Assembly (NCBI RefSeq): GCF_004366715.1
Contig: NZ_SOQZ01000004.1
Span: forward strand, 124,001 to 188,000
Reading direction: 5' to 3'
Source: Meridianimaribacter flavus
GTDB taxonomy: Bacteria > Bacteroidota > Bacteroidia > Flavobacteriales > Flavobacteriaceae
Length of the DNA: 64,000 bases
Each line of letters opens with the position of its first letter. Position 1 is the stretch's first letter. Below, one piece after another: positions 27,110-34,930 of this stretch. The position numbers and the translations under genes are program-made. A model generated the notes under the pieces. It saw only the letters and a program-made list of their open reading frames with translations. It made no database searches and was not told the DNA's origin.

Positions 27110-28519
27110 ATGAAATCAACTATAAATAAAAATTTTAGTAAAGGCGCATTAGTTTTAATGCTTGCGCTAACACTGCAAAGTTGTTTTGTGGCGAAGGATT
27201 ACACACGTCCTGAATTAGAAGAAACAGAACATTTGTACAGAACTGATAACTTACCACAAGATAGTTTGTCTATGGCAGATGTATCATGGAAAGATATGTT
27301 CTCTGACACTTACTTAAAACAATATATTGAAGAAGGTCTTCAAAACAACTTGGACATTCGTGTGGCTATTCAACAAATAGCAGCTGCCGAAGCTTACATG
27401 AAACAAGGTAAAGCAGGCTATTTTCCAACAGTAAGTGCTAACGCACAAGTAACCCATCAAGAGTTATCTGAAAACAGTCAGTTTGGTGGTTTGTTTTCTT
27501 CTTTAGATCAATATGAACTTTCAGCAAACTTATCTTGGGAAGCTGACATTTGGGGAAAGATAAGAAGTAATAAACGTGCTGGCGAAGCTAGCTATTTACA
27601 AACAGTTGCAGCTCATCAAGCTGTTAAAACACAATTAGTTTCAGCTATTGCTTCAACCTACTACCAATTGTTAGCTTTAGATGCTCAATTGGAAATTACA
27701 AATCAAACTATTGCAACAAGAGATAGCAGTGTGTACACCATTAAAGCGCTTAAAGATGCTGGACAAGTGACTCAAGTTGCAGTGGACCAAAATATAGCAC
27801 AATACAATAATGCAAAAGCACTAAAAGTAGATTTGGAAGTTGCTATTTTTAAAACTGAAAATGCTTTTAATTTATTATTAGGAAGACCAGCAGAAACTGT
27901 TAACCGAAGTGCATTAACTCAACAGCAGTTAAATGCTGATATTAAATTAGGTGTTCCTGCTACTCTACTTAGCAACAGACCTGATGTTATTGCTGCCGAA
28001 TACAGCTTAATTAATGCCTTTGAATTAACCAATGTTGCTAGAAGTAATTTTTACCCATCGTTAACCTTAACAGCAAGTGGCGGATTTCAAAGTTTAGAAT
28101 TAGATGAATTATTTAATGCCAATTCATTGTTCGCAACTCTTGTTGGAGGATTAACACAGCCAATATTTAACAAGAGACAAATTAAAACTCAGCATGAAGT
28201 AGCTGTTTCTCAACAAGAACAAGCCTTATTAAACTTTAAAAAGACTTTACTAACAGCTGGTAACGAAGTATCAAATGCATTATACGATTATGATGCTGAA
28301 ACTGAAAAATTTGAATACAGACAAAATGAAGTTGAAGCGCTACGACAAGCCGAAGCAAATTCTGAGGAATTACTTAAAAATGGTTATGCTAATTACTTAG
28401 ACCTATTAACTGCAAGAGAAAGCGCTTTAAATGCTGAATTGAATGTTATTGACAATAAACTACAGCAGTTATTAAGTGTTGTTAATTTATATGAAGCACT
28501 TGGTGGTGGCTGGAAATAA
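27110..28519 (+). CDS. TolC-like outer-membrane factor lipoprotein (NodT family)
   Basis: I choose the ATG at 27110 rather than the TTG at 27095, since it clears the permease stop and gives a good lipoprotein signal (MKSTINKNFSKGALVLMLAL, lipobox LQSC). The 469-residue protein has the two-repeat outer-membrane-efflux fold, with LSWEADIWGKIRSNKRAGEA, LLGRPAETVNRS and LGVPATLLSNRPDVIAAEYS as NodT-type blocks. It ends LSVVNLYEALGGGWK. It forms the outer channel of the RND pump. Confidence 0.93.
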   Translation: MKSTINKNFSKGALVLMLALTLQSCFVAKDYTRPELEETEHLYRTDNLPQDSLSMADVSWKDMFSDTYLKQYIEEGLQNNLDIRVAIQQIAAAEAYMKQGKAGYFPTVSANAQVTHQELSENSQFGGLFSSLDQYELSANLSWEADIWGKIRSNKRAGEASYLQTVAAHQAVKTQLVSAIASTYYQLLALDAQLEITNQTIATRDSSVYTIKALKDAGQVTQVAVDQNIAQYNNAKALKVDLEVAIFKTENAFNLLLGRPAETVNRSALTQQQLNADIKLGVPATLLSNRPDVIAAEYSLINAFELTNVARSNFYPSLTLTASGGFQSLELDELFNANSLFATLVGGLTQPIFNKRQIKTQHEVAVSQQEQALLNFKKTLLTAGNEVSNALYDYDAETEKFEYRQNEVEALRQAEANSEELLKNGYANYLDLLTARESALNAELNVIDNKLQQLLSVVNLYEALGGGWK

Positions 28520-28521
28520 TA

Positions 28522-29124
28522 ATGATAAGTAAAGAAGAACTTTTGGAATGTTCGGTGGCTAATTTTACCACCTTTGGAAGCAAGCGTTTTACTATGGACG
28601 AGTTGGCGCACTGTTTGGGTATTTCAAAAAAAACTATTTACAAATATTACAGTAGTAAAGAGGAGCTTGTTATAGCTAGTGTTACGTGTTTGATAGACTC
28701 TTTTAATGAAAATATAAAGGAAATAATAGCTAAAGAACAAGACCCTCTTTCTTGTATTATACTATTGTACAAACGAGGGTTTGAGTATTTAAAACACTTT
28801 AAACCTTCGTTTATTTTTGGCTTAAAAAAATACTACCCTGAAGCCAATAAAGTCTTTGATGATTTTAGGGATGAGTTTGTTAACGAAATTGTTTATGGGC
28901 TACTACAAAAAGCTCAAGTATTTAAGTTTATTAGTAGTGATGTGAATATAAAATTGTTTTGCGAGTTGTATTTTAAGAGGTTTGAAGAAATTGCTTTTAA
29001 AGACAATACGCTTTTTGACACTTACAGTAATGATGAGCTTTTAAATCATTTTGTGATTTTTAGTTTAAAAGGAATTATTAATCCTAATTACGAAAATCCT
29101 CATTTTAAAAAAGCCTCCTTTTAA
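28522..29124 (+). CDS. TetR-family transcriptional regulator
   Basis: The 200-residue protein has the N-terminal TetR HTH (FTTFGSKRFTMDELAHCLGI, SKKTIYKYYSSKEELV) and a divergent helical ligand domain. It begins two bases after the channel gene stop, so it is the last cistron of the efflux operon. One operon thus carries two regulators at opposite ends. The TetR might act on the inverted repeat at 22269-22292 or on a distant target. Its C-terminus (NPHFKKASF) overlaps a terminator stem. Confidence 0.9.
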   Translation: MISKEELLECSVANFTTFGSKRFTMDELAHCLGISKKTIYKYYSSKEELVIASVTCLIDSFNENIKEIIAKEQDPLSCIILLYKRGFEYLKHFKPSFIFGLKKYYPEANKVFDDFRDEFVNEIVYGLLQKAQVFKFISSDVNIKLFCELYFKRFEEIAFKDNTLFDTYSNDELLNHFVIFSLKGIINPNYENPHFKKASF

Positions 29125-29135
29125 TACAAAAGGAG
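29115..29135 (-). terminator. Terminator between convergent operons
   Basis: CTCCTTTT and AAAAGGAG form an 8-bp stem with a 5-base loop. On the minus strand it is followed by GGCTTTTTT, a good U-tract, so it should end the operon finishing at 29173. On the plus strand the T-run is weak. The stem covers the TetR stop codon. Confidence 0.65.
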
Positions 29136-29172
29136 ACTTCTCTACTAATCAATTCAAAAAACACTTACTTTA

Positions 29173-30606
29173 TTATTGAGCTATTAGGTTTAAAGAAACC
29201 ACAAGCAAACTACCTCCTCCAGAGAATTTTTCGGCCCAAACCTCTATGTAATCGCCTTGAGACAATTCAACTGAACCCACAACAGACACAGCTCCTACAT
29301 CATTATTTGCTCCAATTTCTCTATAAACTTTGGTATCTTCTAAAACACTTCCATTTTTTGCTATATAGAAGATATAAATTGAGTTATTGTTATCACCTTG
29401 AAAAGAAATACTAGATGATATGTGAAAGTTTCTAGTCTTAACACCATCATAAACAATTCTATTATCAACAGGAGCACTAAATCTAAATAAGTTATTAGAT
29501 GTTGAGGTTCCTACAAGCTTTGTCTCAACTCCTGATCCTATTGATCCAAAATCTGTTTCAAAGCCACTACCAATTGGTGCATCTAGGTGTATATCTCCAC
29601 TTGCTACATTATCAGTTTCTAATTGAATTCCTGGACAATCCACATCCCAAGCTGTAGTGAAGTTATAACCAGGATATGTTCCTACTGTATATGGGTTTAC
29701 TCTTGTTCCTGCACCTGTAAAACTTATTTCAGAAAGCAAAGCAGAAATATTAATTGTAGGGTTTGCACTTAAATCAATTCCTGTTTCTCCTGAATCAGCT
29801 ACAACTCTTCCATTAGCCAATTGCAAATTATCAAATGTCCCTGAAAGAGTTAAAAAAGTACCTGAATTAGTATCAGTCCAAAACACTTTATCCATATACA
29901 AAGACGTGATATTTGAAGCATCAATACCATCACTAGAGTTAATGAGCTGAAACACCTCAAAATATACTATACCTAAGTTACTTAATGTTCCTATTGAAGA
30001 TGCTCCATTAATAATTACACTATATCCAACAACACTTTCTACTCCAGACCCTGTGATATCAAAAACTTGTTGTCCATTACCACTAATCACAACATCTTTA
30101 ATACGTCCACCTTTACTACCACTAAACAAAGCTGAACCTGTATTATTTACAAGAATATCTTCTCCTGTGTCATGTCCTTCAATATATGCTCCATTTAAAT
30201 CTATTGGGTTATCTATTAGTATTGTTCCGTTGATTTCATATAAGTAATTTTCGTTTAAAACATATTTTCCACCTGATAATTCATCAGATAAATCAGCAAC
30301 ACTTTTAACCAACTTATAATTAGTTCTAGTTTCTGCTCCCTCTAATGGCAACCAACTTCCTCCATTATAAAAATAAAACACATTTTCATCGGTATCGAAT
30401 ACCAAAAGCCCTTCAGCTGGACTAGAAATTGCAGTTCTTTGAGTAGTGGTCATTCGTGGAGTTAACATTCCTTTTTCCGTAGAGCTTATATCTAACATTG
30501 AAGAAGGATCTGGATTGGTTGTTCCAATTCCAACTTGAGAAAAACCGTTGTAATTAAAACCTATGCATAAGGTTATAATAGAGATTATAAATTTTATTTT
30601 TTTCAT
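29173..30606 (-). CDS. Secreted protein with GIGTTNP-type N-terminus and C1q/jelly-roll-like end
   Basis: The 477-residue protein has a signal peptide ending near GFSQ. The sequence VGIGTTNPDPSSMLDISS, KGMLTPRMTTTQRTAI and GLLVFDTDENVFYFYNGGSW follows, common at the start of secreted Bacteroidota surface proteins and similar to phage tail-fibre regions. Residues of about 130-300 are beta-helix-like. The last 150 residues (FSAPVDNRIVYDGV, YIFYIAKNGSVLEDTKVYRE, VELSQGDYIEVWAEK) resemble a C1q/TNF-like jelly roll. No sorting tail is visible. It follows the T9SS type A gene by 2 bases and closes the operon. Confidence 0.72.
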   Translation of the reverse strand: MKKIKFIISIITLCIGFNYNGFSQVGIGTTNPDPSSMLDISSTEKGMLTPRMTTTQRTAISSPAEGLLVFDTDENVFYFYNGGSWLPLEGAETRTNYKLVKSVADLSDELSGGKYVLNENYLYEINGTILIDNPIDLNGAYIEGHDTGEDILVNNTGSALFSGSKGGRIKDVVISGNGQQVFDITGSGVESVVGYSVIINGASSIGTLSNLGIVYFEVFQLINSSDGIDASNITSLYMDKVFWTDTNSGTFLTLSGTFDNLQLANGRVVADSGETGIDLSANPTINISALLSEISFTGAGTRVNPYTVGTYPGYNFTTAWDVDCPGIQLETDNVASGDIHLDAPIGSGFETDFGSIGSGVETKLVGTSTSNNLFRFSAPVDNRIVYDGVKTRNFHISSSISFQGDNNNSIYIFYIAKNGSVLEDTKVYREIGANNDVGAVSVVGSVELSQGDYIEVWAEKFSGGGSLLVVSLNLIAQ

Positions 30607-30608
30607 AA

Positions 30609-32573
30609 CTAGTAGTTTAAGATTTTTTGGGTGTGTTTGCTATTAATTGTTTCTATCTGTACAATATAAACTCCATCACTTTCACTAAATGGAATTGATA
30701 TGTTTGTTTTATTATTAAGGTTCTTATTTAAGGCTAATATTTCTTGACCTAATACATTAAATACTTTTATAGATTTAAGCTCTACTCTATTTGCATTGCT
30801 TATAATTATATGCTCATTACCATCATAATAAATTTTGACATTTTCAATATCGTTGTCATTGTTAGATAAAGTTGCTTGCGGCATAAATACTATTGAAAAT
30901 CTATCTAAATATTCGCCTATTGGTAAATTAACACTGTAGCTAGACTCGGTTAAATTATGAGTAGTGTTTAATACATTATCTTTTAAATAAACATTATCAG
31001 AAAAGTTTTCAAGAGCATCAATCATGATATTATGTGTTCCATTTTCAGAAATTAAAATACCTATAGGGAACTCTAACGTATTTTGATAATCATCTAAACC
31101 TTGAATTGCATATTTTTTAGTTAAGTCGTTATCAATAATAAAAAACATATCATCTTCTCTATGTCTATTTAGCAGTGCATCATAACCCAAGTTATAATTT
31201 ATATCAGCTGGTGAATTTGGTAAAAAACCAAGTAGTAATTGCCTGTGAAATCCTTCTGGATCTTCGTAACCTAGTCTAATGTATTGTTTAACTGATTCTT
31301 GTTGGTTACTATCTGTTGTACTATAAAAAATAGACTCTTCAACTACTTCAGACTTAAATGCTCTTTGAGAGTTATTAAACACAATAGAACCTGTACCATA
31401 AGCTTCAACAAAAAAGCCCTGACCAACTGGCATATATTGTTTTGGAGGTGTAACACTACCTGAGCTACCTAGTCCACTTATTAAAGGTGATGCTATTGAA
31501 GGAGGTGTACCTCCTGTTAAATTTCTTATTGCATAACCTCCTAAATAATCGGTTAAAGCATGAGAAGTTGATCCTCCATCAACCCAAAAGTAAAGCGCAT
31601 CTAGAAGTAAAATATTATCATTAATAAACTTTTCAGAATCAAGTGCAGAAGGATACGGATTCCCTAACAATGATTGCTCTCCTGAGTTTATTGCAAACGA
31701 ATAATCTCCATTATTTGGCGCTCCATAATACACATAATTCTGTTCTGACAATAGAGTGTTTGTCCCTTTCATGGTATAACCTTGTCCAGGGTTTAAAGTG
31801 CTGTTTTCATCTAAACTTACCCAATCAGAATATGCTCCTGTACCTTGCATGTATTGATACAACCAATAGGTATTAATGGTCAAAGGTGTAATTACATTAT
31901 CAGATCCATCAACAACCGATGGCAAACCATTGTATGGCGAACCAGAATTAAATGAAGCTTGTTGTGGATTAAATGAATTAATACTAGAATCTGTACCATC
32001 AAACTTTCCTCCTAATAGTGAAAATGTACCACCATTATTAATTGGAGACGACCAATAGTTAAACTTATAGGCTGATGAGTATCCTTGTTGGTCAATTAAC
32101 AACTTTCCTGATGTTATTGTATTAGCATCAACACCAGAGTGCGTTTGGATTAGTTGCGCTTCTCCAACAAGTCTAATATCTCCACTTGTAAAATTTACAG
32201 CATTTTCTACATTTAAAGCAAATCCATCGTTTACTGAAAGTCCTTTAGTGTTAGTTGCTGTTACATCAACTTCTAAGTTGTAAAAGTTAATTTCATTAGA
32301 TAATCCTGAAATACTTAACAAAGGATTACTCGCACTTTTAAAATAAGTAGTTCCAGAAGTGGAGGTTGTAGTTCCGTTGTTTACAAAGTTGTTGTTTAGG
32401 TATAAATTACCATCGTTGTTATGAGTTCCTGTTGTTTTATTAGTGTATTCATTTTCAAAATAAACATCAGTTGATGCTGAGATTTCAAATACTCCTTCAT
32501 TTGAGATTTGCGAGTACCCAAACGAAAAGCAAAAAAGAGCAAGAAAACATATTTTAGTGTAGTTTTTCTTCAT
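30609..32573 (-). CDS. Secreted surface protein with T9SS type A C-terminal sorting domain
   Basis: The 654-residue protein has a signal peptide (MKKNYTKICFLALFCFSFGY). The N-terminal region has repeated short beta-strands (NEGVFEISASTDVYFEN, NDGNLYLNNNFVNNGT, GDIRLVGEAQLIQTHSG). The middle includes FLPNSPADINYNLGYDALLN, common in T9SS-exported proteins. The C-terminal domain (IKVFNVLGQEILALNK, ISIPFSESDGVYIVQI, KHTQKILNY) is the type A sorting signal. It lies between the receiver gene (33 bases upstream) and the jelly-roll gene. Its function on the surface is unknown. Confidence 0.85.
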   Translation of the reverse strand: MKKNYTKICFLALFCFSFGYSQISNEGVFEISASTDVYFENEYTNKTTGTHNNDGNLYLNNNFVNNGTTTSTSGTTYFKSASNPLLSISGLSNEINFYNLEVDVTATNTKGLSVNDGFALNVENAVNFTSGDIRLVGEAQLIQTHSGVDANTITSGKLLIDQQGYSSAYKFNYWSSPINNGGTFSLLGGKFDGTDSSINSFNPQQASFNSGSPYNGLPSVVDGSDNVITPLTINTYWLYQYMQGTGAYSDWVSLDENSTLNPGQGYTMKGTNTLLSEQNYVYYGAPNNGDYSFAINSGEQSLLGNPYPSALDSEKFINDNILLLDALYFWVDGGSTSHALTDYLGGYAIRNLTGGTPPSIASPLISGLGSSGSVTPPKQYMPVGQGFFVEAYGTGSIVFNNSQRAFKSEVVEESIFYSTTDSNQQESVKQYIRLGYEDPEGFHRQLLLGFLPNSPADINYNLGYDALLNRHREDDMFFIIDNDLTKKYAIQGLDDYQNTLEFPIGILISENGTHNIMIDALENFSDNVYLKDNVLNTTHNLTESSYSVNLPIGEYLDRFSIVFMPQATLSNNDNDIENVKIYYDGNEHIIISNANRVELKSIKVFNVLGQEILALNKNLNNKTNISIPFSESDGVYIVQIETINSKHTQKILNY

Positions 32574-32606
32574 AAAAAAAGGCTATAGTTAATAAAGTAG
32601 ATTGGG

Positions 32607-33080
32607 TTAAGGTGTAATTCTTAAAGCATCAGAGTTATAATTTTCTTTGTGATATTTACAGTTACTTGAATAGGTTTCAATTTTTGAAAACACCTTATAT
32701 ATATGATCTTTTCTTAAAGGCTTATAGATTAAATCTTCACAGAGTAATTCGTTTTTTGCCTTTATAACATCTTTTAGGTTAGTTGTAGCTGAGAGCATAT
32801 AAATTTTTATCTCTTTCCTTTTAGGCTTCTTTAGTTTTTTAAATTCTTCTAAAAATTGAAAACCATCCATAAAAGGCATACTAATGTCTAGTAAAATGAT
32901 GTCTGGTAAGGAAAGCGTTGGGTAAACAGTTTTACCGTCTAGAATTTGCAAAAACTTAAGCGCAGAATTTGCGTTAACAAAGGTTCGCACATTGCAATCT
33001 GGCACAACCTTTTCAATTGTTTTTTGACTAACAAATAAATCAATTTTATTATCGTCAATTAACATAATGTTCAACTTCAT
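32607..33080 (-). CDS. Single-domain response regulator receiver
   Basis: The 157-residue protein is a receiver domain only, with the acidic pair in LIDDNKIDLF, the phospho-acceptor Asp in IILLDISMPFMDGFQFLEEF, the Thr/Ser in MLSATT, and the Lys in LIYKPLRKDHIYKVF. There is no output domain. It probably relays a signal by protein contact, perhaps to the PAS or STAS-like neighbours. A 37-residue loop insertion (KLKKPKRKEIK region) is typical of Flavobacteriia receivers. It starts 32 bases after the PAS gene. Confidence 0.88.
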   Translation of the reverse strand: MKLNIMLIDDNKIDLFVSQKTIEKVVPDCNVRTFVNANSALKFLQILDGKTVYPTLSLPDIILLDISMPFMDGFQFLEEFKKLKKPKRKEIKIYMLSATTNLKDVIKAKNELLCEDLIYKPLRKDHIYKVFSKIETYSSNCKYHKENYNSDALRITP

Positions 33081-33112
33081 AAGTAGGGAGTTTTAAAGTT
33101 AATTATTTAGGG

Positions 33113-33925
33113 TTAAAGAGATGAGTACTCCTTTGGGGTTTTTAAAGTACTTACTCCTAATTTTTCTATTTCATTTATAATATTTTTTTTAAGGTTTTGT
33201 TTTATAATTAAAGTTGCCGAAACTACAATTCCTAGTTCATTAAAATTTGGGGAAACTAGTGTAGAATAGTTTATTTTTTTTCCATTTGCATCTAGGTCAT
33301 AACTTTCAAATTCACTTAAAGTCTTGTTAATGAATACGTAATCAATATTTCTCTTAAAAACTTCAAAAAAATCAATGTTAATATAGTCATAAATATATGT
33401 ACTTATCAAATCTTGAATGCTTTTATTGTAACATTCTTTACTAACATTTAATATTTTTCCATGCTTGGTAATTGTAAAAACATAAACAGGCATATTATTA
33501 AAAAGTGTTTTGCTTTTTATGTTTTCTTCTTTTAAGTTTTTATTGTCTAATTTATATTGGGTAACGTCATTATATATTGCTAAATACCTTGTATGTTTTT
33601 CCTTTTTAGTTTTAAATGGAATTATCGTTGCATCTAACCAAATTTCTTTACCATTAGATAAGGTTTCTCTTAGAGTACCTTTCCATGTTTTTCCCATTTT
33701 TAAAGTTCGCCACAACCCTTTATACAAAGGATCTGAATGCAAATGAGACTTAAAAAGTGTATGCGATTCTCCTATTACTTTATCACTATCATACTCTAGT
33801 GTTTTACAAAAAACATTATTGGCATACTCTACTCTTCCTAAGTCGTCTGTTATGGTAACCATAGAGTTAGATTCTAATTGAGATAATATTAAATTTTTAA
33901 GCTTATTCTCTCCCATAAAAATCAT
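33113..33925 (-). CDS. PAS-domain signalling protein without a kinase domain
   Basis: The 270-residue protein has a clear PAS domain at about 10-130 (ITDDLGRVEYANNVFCKTLE, IGESHTLFKSHLHSDPLYKG, YLAIYNDVTQYK). A second, weaker PAS-like domain lies at about 140-240 (NMPVYVFTITKHGKILNVSK). No histidine kinase, GGDEF or DNA-binding domain was seen. The first codon lies inside the upstream STAS-like gene (overlap 23 bases; 14 if the ATG at 33916 is used), indicating translational coupling. It likely senses a small ligand or redox state and passes it on by protein contact. Confidence 0.8.
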   Translation of the reverse strand: MIFMGENKLKNLILSQLESNSMVTITDDLGRVEYANNVFCKTLEYDSDKVIGESHTLFKSHLHSDPLYKGLWRTLKMGKTWKGTLRETLSNGKEIWLDATIIPFKTKKEKHTRYLAIYNDVTQYKLDNKNLKEENIKSKTLFNNMPVYVFTITKHGKILNVSKECYNKSIQDLISTYIYDYINIDFFEVFKRNIDYVFINKTLSEFESYDLDANGKKINYSTLVSPNFNELGIVVSATLIIKQNLKKNIINEIEKLGVSTLKTPKEYSSL

Positions 33926-34322
33926 TTTTAGTTTCTATACAGTATTGTTTTGCTAATCTTATGTCACCGAAAATGCCATGAGGTGTAGTAGAATCGTATA
34001 TTCTTTTATAAGAAGCAATTAAAAGTTTTGCTCCAATAGAATTTAGAATAAAAGCTTCAGAAATTCTTAAACTTTTTAAAATTGGGGAATTAGCCATTAA
34101 ATTTCCTGCTTCAGGTGTAAAGGCTCCTTTAACACCTCTTATATCTACAACAAAAGGCATTGGGTTACCCTGACACATTTTTTCAATTGCTTTTATATAT
34201 TCTTCTACTTTATTCAAATCTAATTTGCTGTAATTATTAGTGCTTAAAAATTGACAAAAAAGTATACCATCTTCAATCCAAAATTTAGTATTGCCTACTT
34301 TCACAACTTTATGATTATCCAT
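33903..34322 (-). CDS. STAS/SpoIIAA-like (DUF7793-like) protein
   Basis: The 139-residue protein contains the alternating pattern TKFWIEDGILFCQF, PMPFVVDIRGVKGAF and EAFILNSIGAKLLIASYKRI, ending IRLAKQYCIE. This matches the small STAS-like proteins I know from Flavobacteriia (beta strand, helix, VDIRG, a helix at the usual phospho-site, second strand). No obvious phosphorylatable Ser is fixed at the canonical site (TPEAGNLM). It is a paralogue of the upstream gene, which ends 3 bases before this start. It may bind or titrate the PAS or receiver partner. Confidence 0.65.
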   Translation of the reverse strand: MDNHKVVKVGNTKFWIEDGILFCQFLSTNNYSKLDLNKVEEYIKAIEKMCQGNPMPFVVDIRGVKGAFTPEAGNLMANSPILKSLRISEAFILNSIGAKLLIASYKRIYDSTTPHGIFGDIRLAKQYCIETKNDFYGRE

Positions 34323-34325
34323 ACT

Positions 34326-34739
34326 TTAACTTAATCCGTTGAAAATAATATTGTTTTTATCGCAATGCCTTATTGCCATCCTTAACGTCTTAAATACTCT
34401 ATCTGGAATTATAGGGTTATACATAAAACTATAAACAGTTAACACTCCTTTTAAAAGATAACTATCAACTAAAAATGTCTTAGAAAGCACTAAAGAATTA
34501 AGTATTGAGTTATTCACTAAAAACTTAAATATCTTAATAGCTTTAAAAAACTCTACATTTTCAATATTTATGATAATAGGCATATATTTTCCTCCTGATA
34601 ATGAAGCTATTACTTTAGAGAAGATTTTTTCAACAGCAGCTTCCGTTTGGTTAGAGTCATAACTATTACTTACCTCACAATAAATAATATTGTCTTCAAC
34701 CTTAAATCTAAAATCATCTATTCGTATTTCACTCTTCAT
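34326..34739 (-). CDS. STAS/SpoIIAA-like (DUF7793-like) protein, paralogue of the next gene
   Basis: The 137-residue protein has the same order of elements as its neighbour: FRFKVEDNIIYCEV, YMPIIINIENVEFF, LSKTFLVDSYLLKGVLTVYS, VFKTLRMAIRHCDKN. The central segment where a STAS phospho-site would lie reads FKAIKIFKFLVNNSILN. It is the first gene of a six-gene run and follows a sigma54-like promoter by about 25 bases. A regulatory role is inferred from neighbours, not shown. Confidence 0.65.
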   Translation of the reverse strand: MKSEIRIDDFRFKVEDNIIYCEVSNSYDSNQTEAAVEKIFSKVIASLSGGKYMPIIINIENVEFFKAIKIFKFLVNNSILNSLVLSKTFLVDSYLLKGVLTVYSFMYNPIIPDRVFKTLRMAIRHCDKNNIIFNGLS

Positions 34740-34763
34740 TATCCTGAATTTGAATCATTTAAG

Positions 34764-34779
34764 ACAATACCAATGCCAA
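34764..34779 (-). promoter_or_regulatory. Possible sigma54 promoter for the STAS/PAS/T9SS operon
   Basis: The minus strand reads TTGGCATTGGTATTGT, with GG and the -12 G at the right spacing (ten bases between GG and the GT). The -12 element is TTGT instead of TTGC and the -24 element is TGGCAT instead of TGGCAC, so the match is imperfect. It lies 25 bases before the ATG at 34739 and downstream of a sigma54 activator gene, which raises the odds. Confidence 0.45.
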
Positions 34780-34868
34780 AAAATGACCTCAAGAAGAAAA
34801 ACAAATACAAAGCATTGATTTTCAACAACTTAAAAATATAAGGCTTTTTTCAATGAAATTAAAACGTG

Positions 34869-34924
34869 TCGGAATACCGTGTTTTTTTTATAAGAAGAAA
34901 AGACACTCACGGAATACCGTGAGT
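34869..34924 (-). repeat. Two copies of CGGAATACCGTG, one within an 18-bp palindrome
   Basis: CGGAATACCGTG occurs at 34870-34881 and 34910-34921, exactly 40 bases apart. The second sits in CTCACGGAATACCGTGAG (34907-34924), a 7-bp-arm inverted repeat. The pair lies about 100-145 bases upstream of the sigma54-like promoter and just past the stop of the activator gene. It could be an enhancer pair for that activator. The second copy, followed by TCTTTTCTTCTT on the minus strand, could also serve as a terminator. Confidence 0.75.
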
Positions 34925-34930
34925 ATTACG

